From positions 23,686 through 85,689 of the forward strand of contig DEQS01000075.1 in NCBI GenBank assembly GCA_002360555.1: a DNA stretch of 62,004 bases, given 5' to 3'. The DNA comes from Chloracidobacterium sp. UBA3360. Its GTDB lineage: Bacteria; Acidobacteriota; Blastocatellia; Pyrinomonadales; Pyrinomonadaceae. The translations under genes were made by a program, and so were the position numbers. Below are positions 34,026-43,669 of this stretch, piece by piece (position 1 is the first letter of the stretch; each line of letters opens with the position of its first letter). The notes under the pieces are model-generated. The model was not told the origin of the DNA, made no database searches, and was given only the letters and a program-made list of their open reading frames with translations.

Positions 34026-34472
34026 TTACTTTGCTATTTGGGCATTCACCAAGTGAATGGACCTGCCGAGGTGCGCTGTTCGAGCCGTGAGACCGACCGA
34101 TGCGACCGAGAGCAGAAGGACGATAATGAGGAGCCATTGCGTCAGAGCTTTTTTCCGCATCAGGTTGATCAACCCGAAAAGAGCAAAAATGCCGTTAGCC
34201 TCGATCACTGCAAAGGCCGGCAGGGCCGATGCCCGGTGGCCCTGAATATTTGTCCACACCTGGCCGATCAAAAGATCAGACCCCTTTCCCGCAGCCTCAC
34301 CCGTCCCAAAAACAACAATTGTCAGTATAGCCGTCAAGATTACGATCCCGAGGCCTATCTTTTGAGCCTTCTCGCTCCGCCACCGTGTTCCGTAGATCAA
34401 AACAATTGGACCGATCAATGTTCCGATCAGAGGGAAATAGTTGAAGATCAAATGCAGTTTAGTTGCGTCCAT
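34026..34472 (-). CDS. Four-helix membrane protein between NarG and NarH
   Basis: The 148-residue protein has four predicted membrane helices and resembles DUF2231-type proteins (opening HLIFNYFPLIGTLIGPIVL). A conserved His and the NYFP motif near the N-terminus are typical. It starts 7 bp after the narG stop, so it is part of the operon. It may help anchor the exported complex or assist electron transfer. Function is unknown. Confidence 0.65.
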   Translation of the reverse strand: MDATKLHLIFNYFPLIGTLIGPIVLIYGTRWRSEKAQKIGLGIVILTAILTIVVFGTGEAAGKGSDLLIGQVWTNIQGHRASALPAFAVIEANGIFALFGLINLMRKKALTQWLLIIVLLLSVASVGLTARTAHLGRSIHLVNAQIAK

Positions 34473-34479
34473 TTTGCAC

Positions 34480-37400
34480 CTATTTCTTTCCGATAAAATC
34501 TCCGGCCAAATACCTCTTCATCGCATCCGACTCGGTCCGCGGGCGGATACCCAATTTTGTCGGCCTCCACAGCGGTTCGTCTCCGATGCCGCCGGGTTCT
34601 GCCTTAGTGATCTTTATAAATGATTCACGCGGCGCTCCGGTCGGGCAGTGAATATCGGCAGCAAACCCCTTTCCCATTTCCTGACCAAACATTCCTTTCC
34701 TAACCAGCGAATCAGTCATCCATGTCGGCTTTAACCACCCGCGTGTTGCCGATTGGTGCGAGCCGGAGCGGAACATCGCCTGATAGTTAGTTCGCGGATT
34801 CTTTGCCAGGCCGTCTTTGCGCTCCTGCTGTCCCTGTTGGGAGCCTGGGGTCGCGCCGTACATGTTGAACCACATACGTGTCACGCCGCGGGGCGTGCCC
34901 GGATAATACCTCGCACGACAGAGAAGGCGTGCGAGTGCATAGTTTTTCTTGTCTTTTTGCCAACCTCGGAACGGGCGATCCTCGGGATCAGCATCGATCC
35001 AGACGTAATCGCCGTCATTTACACCCAGTTCCTGAGCGTCCGACGGATTGATATCAACGTAGCCCTCGGTAACGAAGGGCGAGCGTTTATCGCGTCGGTA
35101 GATATCACCGAACGGCCCAAACAGCATTGCGTTCATATCCGTATCGATCGGCGTAGTGTGCGAACCGTGGCGGAATTTTGGTGTGTGAAAGATGAATTTG
35201 TAATCATCTTTGATCAGCGGATGAGCGGTCTGTTTCGCTTCTGCCCAAGTGTAGATGACATTGCGGCCGCACCGCGTTTCGCAGCTCAGGTCGTCCCGTT
35301 TTACGCCGTAATCCTCCGGCGTCTTCGGCCGCATCGCTTCGTGTGGAGCTGAGATGATGATATTTGGCTCGTAAAAGGTCGAATCGACCGGTTCTCGGTG
35401 AACCGGCAAATTCTCGCCGGCATCGATAAACTCATCCTCTTCGCGATAAAATTCGAGCCTACCGCTCTTCGTGTACCAAGGCGTTGCGTCGACCAACTGA
35501 TCGTATCCGACATTTTTCGGCGTCGTGCGGCTGTTGATGATGGCCGGCACGCCGTTGATCGCCTTTTCGTGGAGATCCTTGAATGAGTAACCTTTTGTGT
35601 TTGTCGAATGGTCGAGTATCCGCTGCAGATAAACATCCGTCCTGTCCTCACGGACAAATTTCCAATAGTCGTTAAAGCGGTTGTCTCCTGTCAGATCGGC
35701 GAGTTTTGATGCCACGGTCGCGTAAACCTCGATGTCGCCGATAGTATTGAAGATCCGCGGGATCGGCGTTTTCGGGAACACTAACAAGAACGGGTTTGTG
35801 ACCGACGCGGTCATGTCCGGATGCTTTAGCTCTGCCCACGAATCAACGCCGAAAACAACGTCGGCATATTCGCATGAGGTTGACCACCACCATTCATTAA
35901 CGGCTATCAATTCGATCTTAGGCAAAGCATTAACGACCATGTTGTAGTGCCATTTGACGTTACCGAGGATCGAATTTGCATTGGCGAACCAGAGCGATTT
36001 TGTCGGACACGGCATGTGTGTCTTACCGGTCAAAAGTGCGTTGCCGACGCGGAGCGGATGGTCCTCGTGATTGTAGTAGTGGGCTGATTCAGCCCGCCAG
36101 TATTGCTTTGGCCGAGCTGATTTTGTCTCGTCAAGCTCAATGTCGAACGGATCCTCGTTAATGTATTGCGGTGCCCCGTTAAACAGAGCGGTGCGGTAAT
36201 TTCCGGCATATGATCCGACGTTCCCGCCGATCTTACCGACATTTCCGGTAAGTGACGCGAGCAGGAATACGTCGCGGTCCTTATTATCGCTGTTAAAGAA
36301 CTGGTTCGGGCCCATCCCCAAAGCAAAAAGCGTAGTTCCGGGATCCTGGGCAAAATGCCGGGCCAGCTTCTGGACAGCTGCCGCCGGAGCCCATGTGAGT
36401 TCCTCGACCGTCTGCGGCGTGAAATGCGCAGCGTACTCCTTGACCAGATCGAATACCGGACGGCACTTGACCTTGGTTCCGTCCGCTAGAGTAACCTCGA
36501 TCGAACCCTCGAGCATTGCGTCCACGGCCTTGGAATTCTTGCCAACATCGTCACGCGTAAGCGGCTGTGCGGCATTCTTTTTCGCATCCCAAAAAACGTA
36601 GTCACCCCATTCAAGCCGGAGCTTTTCGGGCACGACGTTCTGCACCGTCTGCTGGATCGGCGGCGGCGCTTTTTCGCCATCTTTGACGATATATGTTTGT
36701 TTCAGGACAGCCGGATCGCCCCCGAAAACCTCTGCCGCCTTGAGATATTTGAGCGTATCCATGCGCACGAGGATCGGCATGTCCGTCCATTGCTGGACAT
36801 ATTCCTTGTCATACAGGTTTTCCTGCATGATCACGTTGGCAAAGCCGAGTGCAAGAGCCGGCGTCGTGCCGGGGCGAACGACTAGGACATCGTCGCCTTT
36901 GGTCGCCGTTGCCGAATATTCGCAGGCTATCACTACGACACGGGTGCCTTTCATTCGAGCCTCGGTCAGCCAATGGGCATCAGGCATCTTCGTCGTTATC
37001 CAGTTCATTCCCCAAACGACCACCGTCTTGGCTTGCTCGACCGAGTTGAGATCAAATTCTACCGTTTGCTGGCCGGTGACCATCGTGTGCCCCGGTGGCA
37101 GATCAGTGTGCCATGAATAGTTGTCAAATCCTTTGGGCCCCATCGCTTGGTCGGGCCCGACACCGCGGATGTGCGAATCGAGCAGTGCGATCGAATTTGC
37201 CATTCTATACATGCCGAAAACCCGCGTCATGCCAAGCAACGGCATTCCTCCGCGAAACTTCATAACCTGCGTACCGACACCCTGCGTGGCCTCGATCGTT
37301 GCTTCGTCGTAATGCTGTTCCTTTAGCTTTCGCTTGCCTTCATCGCCCGTGTAGGTCTCGGCGATGTTCTTCAGAGCGGCAGCTACAATGACGGCTCCTT

Positions 37401-37917
37401 CATCGTGGGACATCCGCACCCATTCGTCCCGGGCACGCTGGAAATATTCCTCGGCCGGACGCCCGTCGGCACCGCGGGGGAATCCAGCCTCGTACCATTT
37501 TTTATAGCCCGCTCGAACCATCGTTCCATTTACCCGCCGGTCACCGTAAAAGCGTCTCGTCAAAGCAAGACCCTTTTGGCAGACACGCGGGTCCCACCGA
37601 TGCGAAGTGCCGTTGCCGAGCAGATCGACAGCCTCGCCGTATTTCATTGTCGGGCCAATGCGTGTGATCACTCCTTGGCGGACGTGTGCGTTGAGCAGGC
37701 AGTTGTGCGTATCGTTAGGAGCACAGGTAAAGGTATAACGCGAATCGTATGCCCACAGATCGCGATAGACCTTTTCCCAGTCACGGTTTGGGTATGCGGC
37801 CAAGGGATTTGTTATGGCTTCCAGTCCCCAAGCGTTTGTGGTTGACGCAACAAGTGCTCCAAAACCCGCGGCTGTTATCCTCGCCATAAATTCGCGTCTT
37901 GAAATTTCTTTTTTCAT
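34480..37917 (-). CDS. narG: NarG/NxrA-like exported molybdenum alpha subunit
   Basis: The 1145-residue type II DMSO-reductase-family subunit starts with a Tat signal (SRREFMARITAAGFGALVAS). An FS0-like cluster site follows (Cys65 in TCAPNDTHNC, Cys73, Cys113 in VCQKG). The aspartate Mo ligand is in SWHTDLPPGH (Asp272). The C-terminal molybdopterin domain starts near FHTPKFRHGSHTT. The order of these motifs, and the CAPNDTHNC and DLPPGH wording, match nitrite oxidoreductase and archaeal-type periplasmic nitrate reductase more than cytoplasmic NarG. The operon includes Rieske, cytochrome b and cytochrome c partners. It could reduce nitrate, oxidise nitrite or both; neighbouring narK, NO-response genes and the regulator favour reduction. 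Confidence 0.85.
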   Translation of the reverse strand: MKKEISRREFMARITAAGFGALVASTTNAWGLEAITNPLAAYPNRDWEKVYRDLWAYDSRYTFTCAPNDTHNCLLNAHVRQGVITRIGPTMKYGEAVDLLGNGTSHRWDPRVCQKGLALTRRFYGDRRVNGTMVRAGYKKWYEAGFPRGADGRPAEEYFQRARDEWVRMSHDEGAVIVAAALKNIAETYTGDEGKRKLKEQHYDEATIEATQGVGTQVMKFRGGMPLLGMTRVFGMYRMANSIALLDSHIRGVGPDQAMGPKGFDNYSWHTDLPPGHTMVTGQQTVEFDLNSVEQAKTVVVWGMNWITTKMPDAHWLTEARMKGTRVVVIACEYSATATKGDDVLVVRPGTTPALALGFANVIMQENLYDKEYVQQWTDMPILVRMDTLKYLKAAEVFGGDPAVLKQTYIVKDGEKAPPPIQQTVQNVVPEKLRLEWGDYVFWDAKKNAAQPLTRDDVGKNSKAVDAMLEGSIEVTLADGTKVKCRPVFDLVKEYAAHFTPQTVEELTWAPAAAVQKLARHFAQDPGTTLFALGMGPNQFFNSDNKDRDVFLLASLTGNVGKIGGNVGSYAGNYRTALFNGAPQYINEDPFDIELDETKSARPKQYWRAESAHYYNHEDHPLRVGNALLTGKTHMPCPTKSLWFANANSILGNVKWHYNMVVNALPKIELIAVNEWWWSTSCEYADVVFGVDSWAELKHPDMTASVTNPFLLVFPKTPIPRIFNTIGDIEVYATVASKLADLTGDNRFNDYWKFVREDRTDVYLQRILDHSTNTKGYSFKDLHEKAINGVPAIINSRTTPKNVGYDQLVDATPWYTKSGRLEFYREEDEFIDAGENLPVHREPVDSTFYEPNIIISAPHEAMRPKTPEDYGVKRDDLSCETRCGRNVIYTWAEAKQTAHPLIKDDYKFIFHTPKFRHGSHTTPIDTDMNAMLFGPFGDIYRRDKRSPFVTEGYVDINPSDAQELGVNDGDYVWIDADPEDRPFRGWQKDKKNYALARLLCRARYYPGTPRGVTRMWFNMYGATPGSQQGQQERKDGLAKNPRTNYQAMFRSGSHQSATRGWLKPTWMTDSLVRKGMFGQEMGKGFAADIHCPTGAPRESFIKITKAEPGGIGDEPLWRPTKLGIRPRTESDAMKRYLAGDFIGKK

Positions 37918-37940
37918 ATCATTCCTCGTTAATTGCTCAA

Positions 37941-39602
37941 CTATTTCGCGCTCAATGAACGTATAAAGACCACGATCGACTCTATTTCTGCCTGTGTAAG
38001 CTCACGCCGGATCGGCGACGGATTTCCGAAACCCTGCATTACCGTCCCGCTACGTCCGCGTCTGATCGTTTCTACCAAAAACGTGTCCGAAACACTCGAC
38101 AGAAACACTTTGTTGGCGAGTGCGGGACCGTCAGCCCCGGCACCATTCTTTCCGTGGCAACCTGAACAGTTCGACGCGAAGAGCGTTGCTCCGACAGCGG
38201 CATCACCCGTCGCCCATATCTGTGGTTTGGCATCGGGCTGAGCCTGAACATCGCCGCCGAGCCCGCGAATATAGGCAATGACCGCACGCAGCTCATCGTC
38301 CTTGAAACCATTCACACGATCGCCCCATGGCAGCATCGGCCTACTTGGCCTACCGTTTCGTATCGTTTGAAATAGAAAGTCGTCCGACGCGAGCTGCAAA
38401 AAGTCGGGTCCGGTGATCGATGGATTAGGAACAAGGCCGGGAAAACGAGTTCCGCGACCGTTTGCGCCGTGACAGCTTGAGCATACCGCCGTGTAGATGG
38501 TCTCGCCGTTACTCGCAAACTCGCGTTCGCCAAATCGCATCGCTTTGACGCGGTCTTTTGGTAAAAAAATATCCGGGAGCGTTCGGCGCCGAAGCGATAG
38601 CGTGTAGAGCGTAAGCAGGTCTATTTGGTTCTCAGATAATCCAAGAGCAGGCATCTGCGACCCTGCAACCGTGGACGCCGGGGAACGGAAATGCTGGACG
38701 ATCCAATTTGAAAGGGTGTGATCGCCCTGAACTTTTGTAAAATTTAACTGATTTGGATCCTTATAACCCGATAGCGATAGATTCACGCCCGCATCGCCGC
38801 CAAAACTGCCGACGGTGTGACAGCCGGCGCAGCCGACCGAATTGAACTGGGCCTTGGCCTCGATCAGTTTCGGTGCTCCCATTTGTGTGTCGAGAAAGAT
38901 CTTCAACTCCTCTCGGTCGGCCTCATTTACCTCACGGAATGACGTTTTCCAGGCCGGGTCCGTCGCCTGCTGAGATTTTTGCAGGTGAGCTACATACCAT
39001 TCGGCGTTGTAGCCTTTAAGTCCGATGTGCGACAGGTCGGGGCCTTCCATGCCGGTAACGTTCCCGCCAGGACGCAGCGTTCCACCGCGCCCGTCGAGGC
39101 GATGACAGGCGTAGCAGTCAAGCCTTTCGAAAGTTTTGCGGGCATTTTCCAGTGTCGGTAGATTTGGGACATTCAATGGCGTGTGACAAGTTCCGCAACT
39201 CGCGTAAGCATATCTCGCGGGCAGCATAGGTTCGGTCCAAAAATGCACGTTGCCGTGGGCGTCGTCTTTCTCCGTTGCCTGGCCCTGTCCGCCGTGACAT
39301 GTCGTACAGCCGATCTCGGTCGGCGAATGGGCGACCGGTTTGTGAGCCGCCCCGACCTTCTGGTCAGTCGTGATCTGCTCGCCTGACGCCATTCCTACAT
39401 GGCATGTCACGCAGCGGTCGGTTACCTTGAGCTGCGGATTTACGATCTGGCGTAATCGCAAGTCGATCGGGCCTTCAGTGGTCTTGGCACTACCCTGAAT
39501 GTCGTGCCAGTCTTTCATGAAGTTTTCGGACACGGCGGCGGCGGCGAGGAGAACAAACACCCCGATACTTGAAACCATCAACAAATATTTATTCTTGTTC
39601 AT
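37941..39602 (-). CDS. Seven-heme membrane-anchored cytochrome c
   Basis: The 553-residue protein has an N-terminal anchor helix (YLLMVSSIGVFVLLAAAAV) and seven CxxCH motifs: CVTCH, CTTCH, CGTCH, CYACH, CAGCH, CSSCH and CSGCH. The last two sit in typical cytochrome c domains; the first four resemble a multiheme module. It lies between the cytochrome b gene (4 bp away) and narG (23 bp away). It is thus the probable link carrying electrons from the Rieske/cytochrome b complex to the exported NarGH-like enzyme. Two c-type domains may be a fusion. Confidence 0.85.
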   Translation of the reverse strand: MNKNKYLLMVSSIGVFVLLAAAAVSENFMKDWHDIQGSAKTTEGPIDLRLRQIVNPQLKVTDRCVTCHVGMASGEQITTDQKVGAAHKPVAHSPTEIGCTTCHGGQGQATEKDDAHGNVHFWTEPMLPARYAYASCGTCHTPLNVPNLPTLENARKTFERLDCYACHRLDGRGGTLRPGGNVTGMEGPDLSHIGLKGYNAEWYVAHLQKSQQATDPAWKTSFREVNEADREELKIFLDTQMGAPKLIEAKAQFNSVGCAGCHTVGSFGGDAGVNLSLSGYKDPNQLNFTKVQGDHTLSNWIVQHFRSPASTVAGSQMPALGLSENQIDLLTLYTLSLRRRTLPDIFLPKDRVKAMRFGEREFASNGETIYTAVCSSCHGANGRGTRFPGLVPNPSITGPDFLQLASDDFLFQTIRNGRPSRPMLPWGDRVNGFKDDELRAVIAYIRGLGGDVQAQPDAKPQIWATGDAAVGATLFASNCSGCHGKNGAGADGPALANKVFLSSVSDTFLVETIRRGRSGTVMQGFGNPSPIRRELTQAEIESIVVFIRSLSAK

Positions 39603-39606
39603 AGCG

Positions 39607-41154
39607 TCAATGGCCTCCCCAATCTGATGGTGACCAGAAAAAGTCCCAGTTCGGGCCGCGGAAATATGTGCCGATAACCGTCAGCACAATAAAGCCGCAC
39701 AGGAAACAAGTGAAAAGAGCGAGTGCTCCGGCCCGCGTCGAGTTATATTTGCGGACCGCCCATATCGAATAAGCCGCATATATCGCTGTCAGAACAGTCC
39801 CCGGATTGATAAATGTAATGAAAAGCTGCGGAATATCTGGGAACCACTCGCGGAGCCAACCAAAATAGATCGCAAACGCTTCGACGCCTATAGACGCCGC
39901 AAAGCCGACAACGACCGACCACTTCACCAGTTTCCATCCGCCCGGCCCCCCAAACCATTCGCCCGTTCCTTCTTTTTCCCGATCAAGGAACGGTATCAAG
40001 CCCAGACCGATCACGCACAGCATCGGAATTCCGATTCCGCCCATAAATGCCGAGAACGAGACGATCTCCTGCAGACCGAGGAAATACCACGGGGCCTTTG
40101 CAGGATTCTCTGGAACAAGGGGATTTGCCAGCTCTTTTAACGGTGCATCTGAAACAAAAGCCAGCACGACACAGATCAGCGTTGTAAGCATCAGCACGCC
40201 AAGCTCGGCATAGAAAAGGTGGGGCATCGATGGAACGGTGTGTTCAGGCCCGCTGCCGACTGCCGCTGTTTTGCCTTTAACGACGGCTGCGAGATGGTAT
40301 GTTTTCGTCGGTACGTCGGTAAAGACCGGATAAAATTCCTTGGCTTCCTCGGCCACCAATTCATCGGCATTCGCAGGTTTCGCAAGCCCGCCGTCCTTAC
40401 GTATTCGCCAGAAATGCACAGCCATCAACATGACAAGAGCCAGAGGCAAGATCATCACGTGAAGCAGATAGAATCTGATCAACGCCTCTTCGCCAACCTT
40501 GTCGGAACCCAGTAGTATTTCACGCTGCAGGCCGCCGATGTCGGCCCATGCAGTAATACCGAGCGCGTCAGTAATTTCGCGGGGCGATTGTGCAATATTG
40601 GCTCCGATCGTAATTGCCCAGTAGGCAAGCTGATCCCATGGAAGCAGATATCCTGTGAATGATAAACCCAATGTTGTAACCAACAGCCCCCAGCCGATAA
40701 ACCAGTTAAATTCGCGCGGTTTCCGGTACGATGCGGTGTAAAACGCCCTAGCCATGTGCAGGATCACGGCGATCACCATCACATTCGCGGCCCAGCGATG
40801 GATGTTTCGCATGAACCGTCCGGTAGGCACAATAAAATGAATATCCTTGATCGATTGATAGGCTACGTCGGGATACGGTTTGTAATAGAACATCAGCAGA
40901 ATGCCGGTTATCAGAGTGATAAGAAATGCCGCGGTCGTCATAATGCCAAGTCCCATCGTCGTGCTCCAACGCAGGCTCCAGAGATGGGTGCGGACTGAAT
41001 GAAGATGCAAAAAGACATTGCCAAAGATAAACGACGAACGCGTGCGATCCGTCTTTGGCGGGCCGCCGCGAAACATTGCCCGATAGACGTGATTCGGGAT
41101 GGCCCGCAGGTTGAGCCAAAATTCGTGTAATGCTGAATAGCCGTCTGCTGCCAT
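39607..41154 (-). CDS. Cytochrome b with fused b6/subunit IV-type halves
   Basis: The 515-residue membrane protein combines a cytochrome b6-like half and a subunit IV-like half. Heme-ligand histidines lie in IHRWAANVMVIAVILHMARAF and in RFYLLHVMILPLAL. The quinol-site region LLPWDQLAYWAIT and the later APWYFLGLQEI are present. Together with the Rieske and cytochrome c genes it forms a bc-type menaquinol-oxidising complex. It starts 3 bp after the Rieske stop. This matches haloarchaeal nar operons, where a Rieske/cytochrome b pair serves an outward NarGH. Confidence 0.85.
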   Translation of the reverse strand: MAADGYSALHEFWLNLRAIPNHVYRAMFRGGPPKTDRTRSSFIFGNVFLHLHSVRTHLWSLRWSTTMGLGIMTTAAFLITLITGILLMFYYKPYPDVAYQSIKDIHFIVPTGRFMRNIHRWAANVMVIAVILHMARAFYTASYRKPREFNWFIGWGLLVTTLGLSFTGYLLPWDQLAYWAITIGANIAQSPREITDALGITAWADIGGLQREILLGSDKVGEEALIRFYLLHVMILPLALVMLMAVHFWRIRKDGGLAKPANADELVAEEAKEFYPVFTDVPTKTYHLAAVVKGKTAAVGSGPEHTVPSMPHLFYAELGVLMLTTLICVVLAFVSDAPLKELANPLVPENPAKAPWYFLGLQEIVSFSAFMGGIGIPMLCVIGLGLIPFLDREKEGTGEWFGGPGGWKLVKWSVVVGFAASIGVEAFAIYFGWLREWFPDIPQLFITFINPGTVLTAIYAAYSIWAVRKYNSTRAGALALFTCFLCGFIVLTVIGTYFRGPNWDFFWSPSDWGGH

Positions 41155-41157
41155 AAC

Positions 41158-41637
41158 CTACACCTTTGTTCCGGTCTTAACGTTCGCTTCCTCGTCGATC
41201 GTGAGCACTCCACCGTTTTTTGAGACTTTCAGCCACGGCAAAGGCTTTGGAGCCGGGCCTTTTCTAACCGTTCCGTCTTTCTGAAAACCCGAGCCGTGAC
41301 AGGGGCAGTCAAATCCCGCTGAGCTCGTCTTAACGATGCACCCCAGATGGGTGCAAACTGTCGAGATCGCAAATACTCCCTCGCCGTCGCGAAAGACGGC
41401 GACGTTTCTGCCAGGCGGAACAAACGCCTCACCCTCAGGGAGCGTGTCAGGCAGCGCTACATTAAATTTCTTGGCAGGCGAAGCCGATACGGCCGCTTTT
41501 GGCAGCTTTAACATTCCAAAGATCGAGAGAGTAAAGGCCGCTATCATCGAGCCGAGGGCGGCAAGCCCTAAGAAATCCCGCCTTGGCATCGGTTCAGGAT
41601 CAAAACGTGATTTTTTTTCACTTGGATGTGTAGTCAT
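41158..41637 (-). CDS. Rieske [2Fe-2S] protein of the bc-type complex
   Basis: The 159-residue protein has a Tat motif (PRRDFLGLAALG) preceding its membrane helix and the cluster motifs CTHLGC and CPCHGSGF. It takes electrons from quinol at the cytochrome b Qo site and passes them to cytochrome c. Its ATG (41637) overlaps the stop of the flavoprotein gene (ATGA), which fixes the start; a longer frame to 41709 would lie within that gene. It is a different protein from the Rieske at 17743. Confidence 0.88.
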   Translation of the reverse strand: MTTHPSEKKSRFDPEPMPRRDFLGLAALGSMIAAFTLSIFGMLKLPKAAVSASPAKKFNVALPDTLPEGEAFVPPGRNVAVFRDGEGVFAISTVCTHLGCIVKTSSAGFDCPCHGSGFQKDGTVRKGPAPKPLPWLKVSKNGGVLTIDEEANVKTGTKV

Positions 41638-43562
41638 ACTGAACTCCAATTTGTTGAAAATGTGACTCTTTCCATTGAGATCGCATCGACTGGGCAGCGA
41701 ATCGCACACAGGGAGCAGCGAATGCAGCGGTCCTCGTCCTTTAAGATCGCCGAGTTTGCTCCCAGTTCAGCATCTTTACCGATCGATGAGTCGATCATTT
41801 GTCCAATATCTGTATCAAACTCAAGATCGCCGAGGGAGATTAGCTTTAGACATTCGGTTGGGCAGACATCTGCGCAGCCGCCGCACAGCACGCACCGGCT
41901 ACCGTCAAAAACCGGTGTAACTCCGCAATCCAGGCAGCGTGACGCTTCGCGAATCGCTTCTTCTTTGCCGTAGCCGATCTCGACGACGTTGCCGGGATGC
42001 TCTAACCGTTCTGATGGCTCGATCGTTGGCACTTCGACACGGCGTATCGATTCGTAGCCGCGTTCACGCCGGTATCGGTCGAGAACGACGTGTGTTTTTA
42101 TCAGTTCATGTTCGAGTTTGTTACCGGTCAGATATTGATAGACCGACCGAGCCGCTGCTTTACCGGATGCGACGGCGTCGATTAGCAAACGTGTGCCATG
42201 GGCCAGATCACCGGCGACAAAGACGCCTTTTGCCGTGGTTTGTAGCGTGGCGGGGTCAACCTTGAGCCAATCGCCGCGCATTCGTTCGACGTCCTGTCCA
42301 CCGTTCTCCAAAAAAGAAAGGGCTGGCGCCTGCCCGACGGCAAGCAGTACAGTGTCGCAGGGAATTATTCTCTTTTCGTTGTCGTCATATATTGGCGAGA
42401 ATTTCCGTTCGTCGTCATAAACCCGCAGACATTTCCGAAACGCAACCCCCGTTACGTTACCTTTTTCATCGCGGACCACCTCGGTCGGTCCCCAGCCGTT
42501 GCTTCGACGGATGCCTTCTTCGTCACCTTCGACGATCTCGATCGTGTCGGCGGGCATTTCCTCTTCGCCTTCGAGGGACACGAGATGCACGTTTGCGGTC
42601 TCAGAGAGCCTGGCTGCGGTTCGCGCGGTATCAAAGGCGATCTGGCGGACAACAGACCGTGCTACGTCATACGCGACATTTCCCCCACCTATCACTACGA
42701 TTTCGCGGCCCATCTCGAGATCTTCGCCAAGTGAGACCGCCCGGAGCAGGTCGACGCCTCCGATCACTCCGGTACCACTTTCACCTGTCAAACCTAGGCC
42801 GCGTGAAGATTTCGCCCCGACCGCGATGATCACCGCCGCAAAATCCTCGCGAAGCTCGGCAAATGTAATATCTTCACCGACTTTAACTCCGCACCGGATC
42901 TCGACGCCGAGGGCCTCGATAACCGCAACTTCTTTTTCGATCAATTCACGCGGAAGCCGATATGCAGGTACGCCAACAGCCAACATCCCCGCCGCGACCG
43001 GCTCGATCTCGAAGACTACCGGCCTGAATCCCATTAGTGCTAGGTCGTGAGCGGCCGAGAGCCCCGCGGGACCCGCTCCAATGATCGCGACCTTCTTGCC
43101 ATCCCCCTTCTCAATTGATTTGTTGGTGCCGGACTTTAAGAGAGCGGCCATCTCCTCAGCATCCGCGCCGACAGGTGGGATAAAATTCCTGATCGATTCC
43201 AGAACTTCGTCGGTCGGCCTTGCTTCCGGCCCGAACTGATCGCAAGCAAATCGCTTTAGAGCGCGGATCGCTATGGGGCGGTCTTGGCCGACGAACATTC
43301 CGTCATCGTTAACTTTTGGAATTTTTCCGCGACGACAGGCGATCTCGCAAGGGGCCCCGCAGATGCGGCCGCAGATCGAAGCAAATGGATTGGGGCCGCG
43401 TGCTATTAAATACGCTTCTTCGAACCGGCCGTCGGCGATCGCACGCACATAACCGCGGGCATCAGTGTGGACGGGACAGGCCACCTGACATGAAATGAGG
43501 TTTTGATGGTAACTCACGTCGGGGACGTGAACCTTTAGCGGTAACATACCATTCGCGGTCAC
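41634..43562 (-). CDS. GltD-like FAD/NAD(P) oxidoreductase with ferredoxin clusters
   Basis: The 642-residue protein has an N-terminal GltD/Fer4_20-type cysteine region (QVACPVHTDARGYV and CGRICGAPCEIACRRG). An FAD site (IGAGPAGLSAAHDLA), an NAD(P) site (VIGGGNVAYDVARSV) and two C-terminal 4Fe-4S motifs (CVLCGGCADVCP and CIRCSLCAIRCP) follow. It belongs to the glutamate synthase small-subunit/NfnB/formate dehydrogenase-associated group, which moves electrons between NAD(P)H and ferredoxin. As the first gene of the bc-Nar operon, it may supply or withdraw electrons from the complex. Its precise partner is unknown. A Crp/Fnr-type site lies 57 bp upstream. Confidence 0.8.
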   Translation of the reverse strand: MTANGMLPLKVHVPDVSYHQNLISCQVACPVHTDARGYVRAIADGRFEEAYLIARGPNPFASICGRICGAPCEIACRRGKIPKVNDDGMFVGQDRPIAIRALKRFACDQFGPEARPTDEVLESIRNFIPPVGADAEEMAALLKSGTNKSIEKGDGKKVAIIGAGPAGLSAAHDLALMGFRPVVFEIEPVAAGMLAVGVPAYRLPRELIEKEVAVIEALGVEIRCGVKVGEDITFAELREDFAAVIIAVGAKSSRGLGLTGESGTGVIGGVDLLRAVSLGEDLEMGREIVVIGGGNVAYDVARSVVRQIAFDTARTAARLSETANVHLVSLEGEEEMPADTIEIVEGDEEGIRRSNGWGPTEVVRDEKGNVTGVAFRKCLRVYDDERKFSPIYDDNEKRIIPCDTVLLAVGQAPALSFLENGGQDVERMRGDWLKVDPATLQTTAKGVFVAGDLAHGTRLLIDAVASGKAAARSVYQYLTGNKLEHELIKTHVVLDRYRRERGYESIRRVEVPTIEPSERLEHPGNVVEIGYGKEEAIREASRCLDCGVTPVFDGSRCVLCGGCADVCPTECLKLISLGDLEFDTDIGQMIDSSIGKDAELGANSAILKDEDRCIRCSLCAIRCPVDAISMERVTFSTNWSSV

Positions 43563-43611
43563 ATTGGTCGTGAACTGTCTCGAATTTTATGTCTACTTTA
43601 TGGGGGTGAAA

Positions 43612-43627
43612 TATGACTTAGATCATA
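43612..43627. promoter_or_regulatory. Crp/Fnr-type site at the bc-Nar operon promoter
   Basis: TATGA-CTTAGA-TCATA, centre 57 bp before the start codon of the operon. On the minus strand a TAAAAT -10 hexamer lies at 43589-43584, at the spacing expected for activation from about -41. Confidence 0.65.
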
Positions 43628-43669
43628 CAATGAAAAAAAATGAAGCAATTTCGACCGTCTGTTGAGGGT

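Noticed and set aside
34753..35352. Long open frames on the plus strand opposite the narG gene (and similar ones opposite other large genes)
   Set aside because: They are antisense shadows of well-supported coding sequences with no ribosome sites or domains.
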